Source: an uncultured Lachnospiraceae bacterium
GTDB lineage: Bacteria > Bacillota_A > Clostridia > Lachnospirales > Lachnospiraceae
DNA: 8,536 nucleotides
Reading direction: 5' to 3'
NCBI GenBank assembly: GCA_910585855.1
Contig: CAJUGZ010000189.1
Location: 1-8,536, forward strand
The first letter of the stretch is position 1. The number at the start of each line of letters is the position of its first letter. The position numbers were made by a program, and so were the translations under genes. Of this stretch, positions 6,143 to 8,536 are shown one piece after another. Under the pieces are notes generated by a model. That model was not told where the DNA came from and searched no databases. It saw nothing but the letters and a program-made list of their open reading frames with translations.

Positions 6143-6342
6143 GCCTTACCACCTTTCTTCATTTCCGCCATAGCTGCCCGATACCCTTTTGCATAGCCGA
6201 AATGGAAAGTAGTAGCTATCACTTCATATCTGTTTTGATTGGAATTAACAAGTTCTGTCCATTCCATTGTATTCATATCATATCTTCTATTTACTTTTAC
6301 CTTCTCAATAAACCGCTCCACATATCTTTGAATCTTATCCAT
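6139..6342 (-). CDS. 67-aa uncharacterised mobile-element protein
   Basis: Begins MDKIQRYVERFIEKV, contains YDMNTMEWTELVNSNQNRY, and ends with GYAKGYRAAMAEMKKGGKA. It has no signal peptide or membrane segment and is probably a small helical cytosolic protein. The ATG at 6342 is preferred because AGGAAAGG lies 8 nt upstream. An ATG at 6363 with GGGGA ahead would add seven residues, and the frame is open further to 6405. The sequence pattern resembles small proteins I have seen next to integrases and initiators in clostridial elements, but I cannot attach a function. It opens the five-gene overlapping cluster. The 213 nt between it and the initiator-like gene hold no convincing promoter. Confidence 0.7.
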   Translation of the reverse strand: MDKIQRYVERFIEKVKVNRRYDMNTMEWTELVNSNQNRYEVIATTFHFGYAKGYRAAMAEMKKGGKA

Positions 6343-6555
6343 ATCAAAAACCTTTCCTGTCATTTTAAATCCCCATACAACAAACGTAGATAGGGCAAAT
6401 TTCAATTTTATTCTAAAAGAGGATTTTTCTATTGCCTAAAGTATAAAAACGCCTATACGGGCAAAATACAGCATGATCCTTTTATTTCCTTTGGTTATTT
6501 TCCCTCTTTACATCCGGCAGCAGAAATGTTACAATTCCTGCATACCGTTATTTTG

Positions 6556-7509
6556 TTACGTTAGCGGGTGATTGCCCTTGTCAGTAGTTGCGATACTGGT
6601 AAGGGCGTTTTCTTTCCAGTCAGCTTGTACCCAATTCGCATAGTGTGCCGCCCGCTCCATACTGGCATGATACAGCGTAGTGAGAATATAAGGCTGCTTT
6701 TTCTTAATCCGTTGCCCTTGCTCCTGAAACCGCATCAAGGCATACTCCATATCCGCATAGTTTAATTTCATCAAATTACTTTTCACTAATTCCCTTGGCT
6801 TCTCCTGTCCGTTAATATGTATGGTCTTACTTTTTGACAACAGAGTATCCAACATGACACTCACAAAGTTGTCAACCAAATCTATTTCATCCGGGTGAGC
6901 AAGTTTTAAATTCTCGTAGTCAATGTTTTCCCGAATCACAGAAAGAACGGCTTCCAGATGTGCTTGTCCGTCTGTCTGTCCAGTCGGATTGATGCTTCCT
7001 TCCTCTTTCCCCTGACTGACAGGACTAGACTGATTATTATTTTTAGTATAATTAATATTATTAATATAATTATTATTACGTTCCCCGTTTTGTATAAATA
7101 CGTTTTGTATATCTTCATTTTCTACATGTACAAAAGGGGGAAATAGAGAAACCCCGCTATTTTCCTCTGTTTTTAATATTTCCGGCAATTCTGGAATTTC
7201 ATAAATCGTACTTTCCCACCGAATAATCTTTCTACCGTTTTCATCACGAATAGGAATCTTTTTATAATAACCGCAATCTTTCAATTCCTTTAACCCGGAA
7301 TAGATTGCTTTCTTACCATCTGTAGAACTATTTACAAGGTTTCCCACAATCACTTTCCAATTATCCGGCTTGCTCAATAAATACGCTAAAATCCCTTTGG
7401 CTTTAAAAGATAATCTGGTATCTTCCAGAAATGTTTTATCCATCATGACAAAATTATTTTGGCACTTTTTTACCCTAATAATCTCATTCAAGCGTTTATC
7501 TTCACTCAT
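6556..7509 (-). CDS. Replication-initiator-like winged-helix protein with DUF6017-like C-terminus
   Basis: A 317-aa protein. Residues 20-105 form a winged-helix domain of HTH_36 type (FKAKGILAYLLSKPDNWKV, then TDGKKAIYSGLKELKDCGY). Residues about 106-180 are a polar, Asn-rich linker. Residues about 182-300 match the DUF6017-like module: VIRENIDYENL, SKSKTIHINGQEKPRELVKS, LNYADMEYAL, and the closing YILTTLYHASMERAAHY. Such proteins are usual in plasmids and ICEs of Firmicutes and are commonly annotated as replication initiators; direct biochemical proof for this subtype is not known to me. AAAGGAG lies 8 nt from the ATG. A related hairpin sits at its 3' end and in its leader. It would bind element DNA for autonomous replication or control. 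Confidence 0.85.
   Translation of the reverse strand: MSEDKRLNEIIRVKKCQNNFVMMDKTFLEDTRLSFKAKGILAYLLSKPDNWKVIVGNLVNSSTDGKKAIYSGLKELKDCGYYKKIPIRDENGRKIIRWESTIYEIPELPEILKTEENSGVSLFPPFVHVENEDIQNVFIQNGERNNNYINNINYTKNNNQSSPVSQGKEEGSINPTGQTDGQAHLEAVLSVIRENIDYENLKLAHPDEIDLVDNFVSVMLDTLLSKSKTIHINGQEKPRELVKSNLMKLNYADMEYALMRFQEQGQRIKKKQPYILTTLYHASMERAAHYANWVQADWKENALTSIATTDKGNHPLT
6574..6606 (+). repeat. 13-bp hairpin at the 3' end of the initiator-like gene
   Basis: GCCCTTGTCAGTA (6574-6586) pairs with TACTGGTAAGGGC (6594-6606) around a 7-nt loop, with two adjacent G·U wobbles when read as plus-strand RNA. GTTTTCTTT follows on the plus strand, giving a terminator-like outline opposite to gene direction. 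The arm GCCCTTACCAG (minus reading) is identical to an arm of the hairpin at 7619-7647. It lies inside the coding sequence. Confidence 0.6.
7051..7065. repeat. AT-only palindrome inside the initiator-like gene
   Basis: ATTAATA and TATTAAT flank a single T, within a stretch of nearly pure A/T from about 7032 to 7078. This codes for the Asn/Tyr-rich linker between the two domains. Some Firmicute plasmid initiators of the RepA_N group carry their origin inside the coding sequence, so an internal unwinding region is conceivable but unproven. Confidence 0.4.
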
Positions 7510-7514
7510 AGCTT

Positions 7515-7661
7515 TTACTCCTTTAGTTTTAGATTAGATAAAAAAGAATGATCCATTTCCTCTTTCCAATAAGCAGCAGCATATTATATAACCTGCTCCC
7601 AAAACTTTAATTTTCCCTGCCCCTATCAGTTTCTTTCTGGTAAGGGCATTTTTTCTGCCAT
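7515..7661 (-). promoter_or_regulatory. Leader of the initiator-like gene with tiny open frames
   Basis: Two very short frames stand out in this non-coding leader. MAEKMPLPERN (7661-7626) has GGAG just upstream, and its stop falls in the 3' arm of the hairpin at 7619-7647. MDHSFLSNLKLKE (7556-7515) ends 5 nt before the initiator start and contains that gene's ribosome binding site. They could couple translation to hairpin folding. Their size makes coding status uncertain. Confidence 0.3.
7619..7647. repeat. Hairpin upstream of the initiator-like gene
   Basis: Read on the minus strand, GCCCTTACCAG and CTGATAGGGGC form an 11-position stem with one C·A mismatch and one T·G wobble around AAAGAAA. 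On the plus strand ATTTTTT follows. The 5' arm is identical to that of the hairpin at 6574-6606, and flanking bases also agree (CTGGTAAGGGC followed by A or G and a T-run), so the two are related copies on either side of the gene. Confidence 0.6.
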
Positions 7662-7670
7662 ATTACTCCA

Positions 7671-7763
7671 TTCTGCTAAATGCTAATATTTATTAATGAT
7701 GAGAGGGCTAAGTTCAACTTAGGGGTGCATGACCTTTCTGCTAAATACTAATATTTATTAATG
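7671..7763. repeat. 28-bp direct repeat flanking a 15-bp palindrome
   Basis: Copies at 7671-7698 and 7736-7763 differ at one base. Between them lies CTAAGTTCAACTTAG (7708-7722), a perfect 7+1+7 palindrome. The second copy encodes the last residues (ALINISI) and stop codon of the HIRAN protein; the first repeats that coding end downstream. It looks like a local duplication around a dyad site, possibly an operator or a DNA-processing site. Confidence 0.75.
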
Positions 7764-8178
7764 CTCCTAGTGTTTCTTTGTAACTGTAACCGCCGATAAT
7801 CTGCATCAGGGAAACCTTAACCGGAATCCCCATATCCAAAACCTTTGCCAGTTCGTTTGTCAATCCCTTTGGAATGTATCCAATTACTGTTTTTTTCGCT
7901 AAAGAAAGAATGTGTACTACGATTCGGACAGCGTTCTTGTCATATTGGTTATTTGGTTCTCTTTCCAGTGTAACAGTCAAATCTTCTTGCGGAAACTGCT
8001 TCAAAAACTGTAACCGCTCCTGTCGATTCCCAAAGGTCGTCCCTGCTGCCCGAATTGTCATAGATAATTTTACCCGCTTCCATGCTTTCTTAAAGGCATC
8101 TGATAAGGAATACCCTGCTTTTTTCAATTCATTTGCCATAACACAAACGGCTTTTCTCATTCTGGTAATTTGCTTCAT
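7741..8178 (-). CDS. HIRAN-domain protein
   Basis: A 145-aa cytosolic protein. Residues 1-38 are a basic helical region (MRKAVCVMANELKKAGYSL, then AFKKAWKRVKL). Residues about 42-130 form a HIRAN domain: AAGTTFGNRQERL, the conserved REPNNQYDKNAVRI at 73-86, and VIGYIPKGL at 98-106. HIRAN domains in helicases of the Rad5/HLTF group bind 3' single-stranded DNA ends; stand-alone forms are common in phages and ICEs with no settled role. AGAAAGGAG precedes the ATG by about 10 nt. The stop codon lies in the 28-bp repeat. Placed directly upstream of the initiator-like gene, it may act in DNA processing or replication of the element; that is inference from context. Confidence 0.85.
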   Translation of the reverse strand: MKQITRMRKAVCVMANELKKAGYSLSDAFKKAWKRVKLSMTIRAAGTTFGNRQERLQFLKQFPQEDLTVTLEREPNNQYDKNAVRIVVHILSLAKKTVIGYIPKGLTNELAKVLDMGIPVKVSLMQIIGGYSYKETLGALINISI

Positions 8179-8189
8179 ATCGGCTTTTC

Positions 8190-8298
8190 TCCTTTCTTTT
8201 CGTATTTAGTCAGCTTTCAGACAGCCTATCTTAAATCAGCCGTCCGAAATTCGGATACTTCCTTTCTTTTCATGTTGGTTGGCTTTCAGATAGCCTAT
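8190..8298. repeat. Duplicated leader segment upstream of the HIRAN gene
   Basis: Two imperfect copies of about 40 bp lie at 8190-8229 and 8260-8298. The ends are well conserved: TCCTTTCTTTTC and GCTTTCAGA(C/T)AGCCTAT in plus orientation, with a more variable middle and one indel. The copy next to the gene supplies its ribosome binding site. Between them is TCCGAA-A-TTCGGA (8243-8255), a 13-bp palindrome. Each copy can form a short GGCT/AGC(C/T) hairpin. The rest of the 173-nt gap holds no convincing gene. Confidence 0.6.
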
Positions 8299-8351
8299 TC
8301 AGAAATTTGTATTCCTCAGAAGTGGGAACGATTAATTTGATAATCTGCCTT

Positions 8352-8435
8352 TTAGATAAACAATAAAACTAATCCCGTTACAATAATAACCAGCCATACT
8401 ACCGCTGCTACTAACTGAAAAATTTCCTTTTTCAT
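8352..8435 (-). CDS. Possible 27-aa membrane peptide
   Basis: Starts MKKEIFQLVAAVVWL and continues as an unbroken hydrophobic helix to a final LLFI, so nearly the whole peptide would span the membrane with the charged start inside. No good ribosome binding site precedes the ATG, which weakens the call. The strongly biased composition and the adjacent element genes support it. It could also be the surviving end of a degraded gene. Function unknown. Confidence 0.4.
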   Translation of the reverse strand: MKKEIFQLVAAVVWLVIIVTGLVLLFI

Positions 8436-8536
8436 CTTGATTTTACAGACGAACTTTGTTATATTTGCATTGGGGGATTGCTCCCATACGCACCAACTTA
8501 ATTATACTTCCATATAAAGTCGTTTTCTGGTATAAT

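Larger units (their letters stand above)
4085..8536. mobile_element. Integrase-proximal end of an integrative (conjugative) element, partial
   Basis: The stretch carries a Tn916/ICEBs1-type tyrosine integrase at the chromosomal junction, a DUF6017-like replication-initiator-type protein, a HIRAN protein and tiny uncharacterised genes, all typical accessory cargo of clostridial ICEs. The chromosomal boundary must lie between the ffh promoter and the integrase stop (about 4085-4232). The exact attachment site cannot be set because the second end is outside the window. No relaxase, coupling protein or type IV secretion genes are in view, so conjugative rather than merely integrative status is inferred. 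Confidence 0.75.

Noticed and set aside
6406..6555. Promoter or leader peptide between the initiator-like gene and the 67-aa gene
   Set aside because: Candidate boxes such as TTGTAA/TGTAAA or TTGAAA/TGTTGT match only weakly, and the 12-codon frame starting MLYFARIG has no support beyond a purine-rich stretch.
8226..8273. 15-codon frame (MKRKEVSEFRTADLR) in the HIRAN leader
   Set aside because: No ribosome binding site, and it is made largely of the duplicated leader segment.
8244..8352. Open frame ending EEYKFLNRLSESQPT upstream of HIRAN
   Set aside because: There is a stop (TAG) upstream in frame and no ATG or GTG start in between; at most a gene remnant.
8501..8536. TATAAT boxes on both strands at the window end
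   Set aside because: Neither has a recognisable -35 at 16-18 bp, and AT-rich DNA produces such hexamers by chance.

Overview
The window looks like a low-GC Gram-positive chromosome of the class Clostridia, most likely a Lachnospiraceae-type gut anaerobe. This rests on the AT-rich sequence, strong AGGAGG-type ribosome binding sites, the gene order ffh-rpsP-khpA-rimM-trmD, and the style of the integrative-element genes. All supported genes lie on the minus strand, so transcription runs from high to low coordinates.

Positions 82-4084 are core chromosome. A consensus sigma-A promoter (TTGACA, 17 bp, TATGAT) drives ffh, the SRP GTPase. Then come rpsP (ribosomal protein bS16), khpA (KH-domain RNA-binding protein), an intrinsic terminator or attenuator, rimM (30S maturation factor), trmD (tRNA m1G37 methyltransferase, 4-nt overlap with rimM) and a small metallo-beta-lactamase-fold hydrolase. 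This is the conserved translation and secretion operon; the hydrolase sits where rplS often lies. The last 60 bases are unusually GC-rich and unassigned.

Positions of about 4085-8536 are the integrase end of an integrative (probably conjugative) element whose other end lies outside the window. In transcription order it holds a possible 27-aa membrane peptide, a HIRAN-domain protein, a winged-helix/DUF6017-like replication-initiator-type protein, a tight cluster of five tiny overlapping genes, and a Tn916/ICEBs1-type tyrosine integrase. The integrase ends about 210 bp from the ffh start codon, so the element is lodged directly upstream of the ffh promoter.

The most novel part is the tiny-gene cluster (5601-6342). 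Three adjacent genes encode recognisable paralogues of 42-48 aa sharing a D-Y...L-L...(L/I)-K-(Q/R)-I-(Y/W) pattern. They are preceded by a 67-aa gene and followed by a 57-aa single-pass membrane protein, all linked by overlaps or a 2-nt gap. Several repeats and hairpins surround the element genes: two covarying hairpins in the integrase leader, a matching pair of hairpins at the start and end of the initiator-like gene, a 28-bp direct repeat around a 15-bp palindrome at the HIRAN 3' end, and a duplicated leader upstream of HIRAN. No excisionase or phage-type repressor was recognised. Functions of the tiny genes and DNA sites are inferred or unknown.
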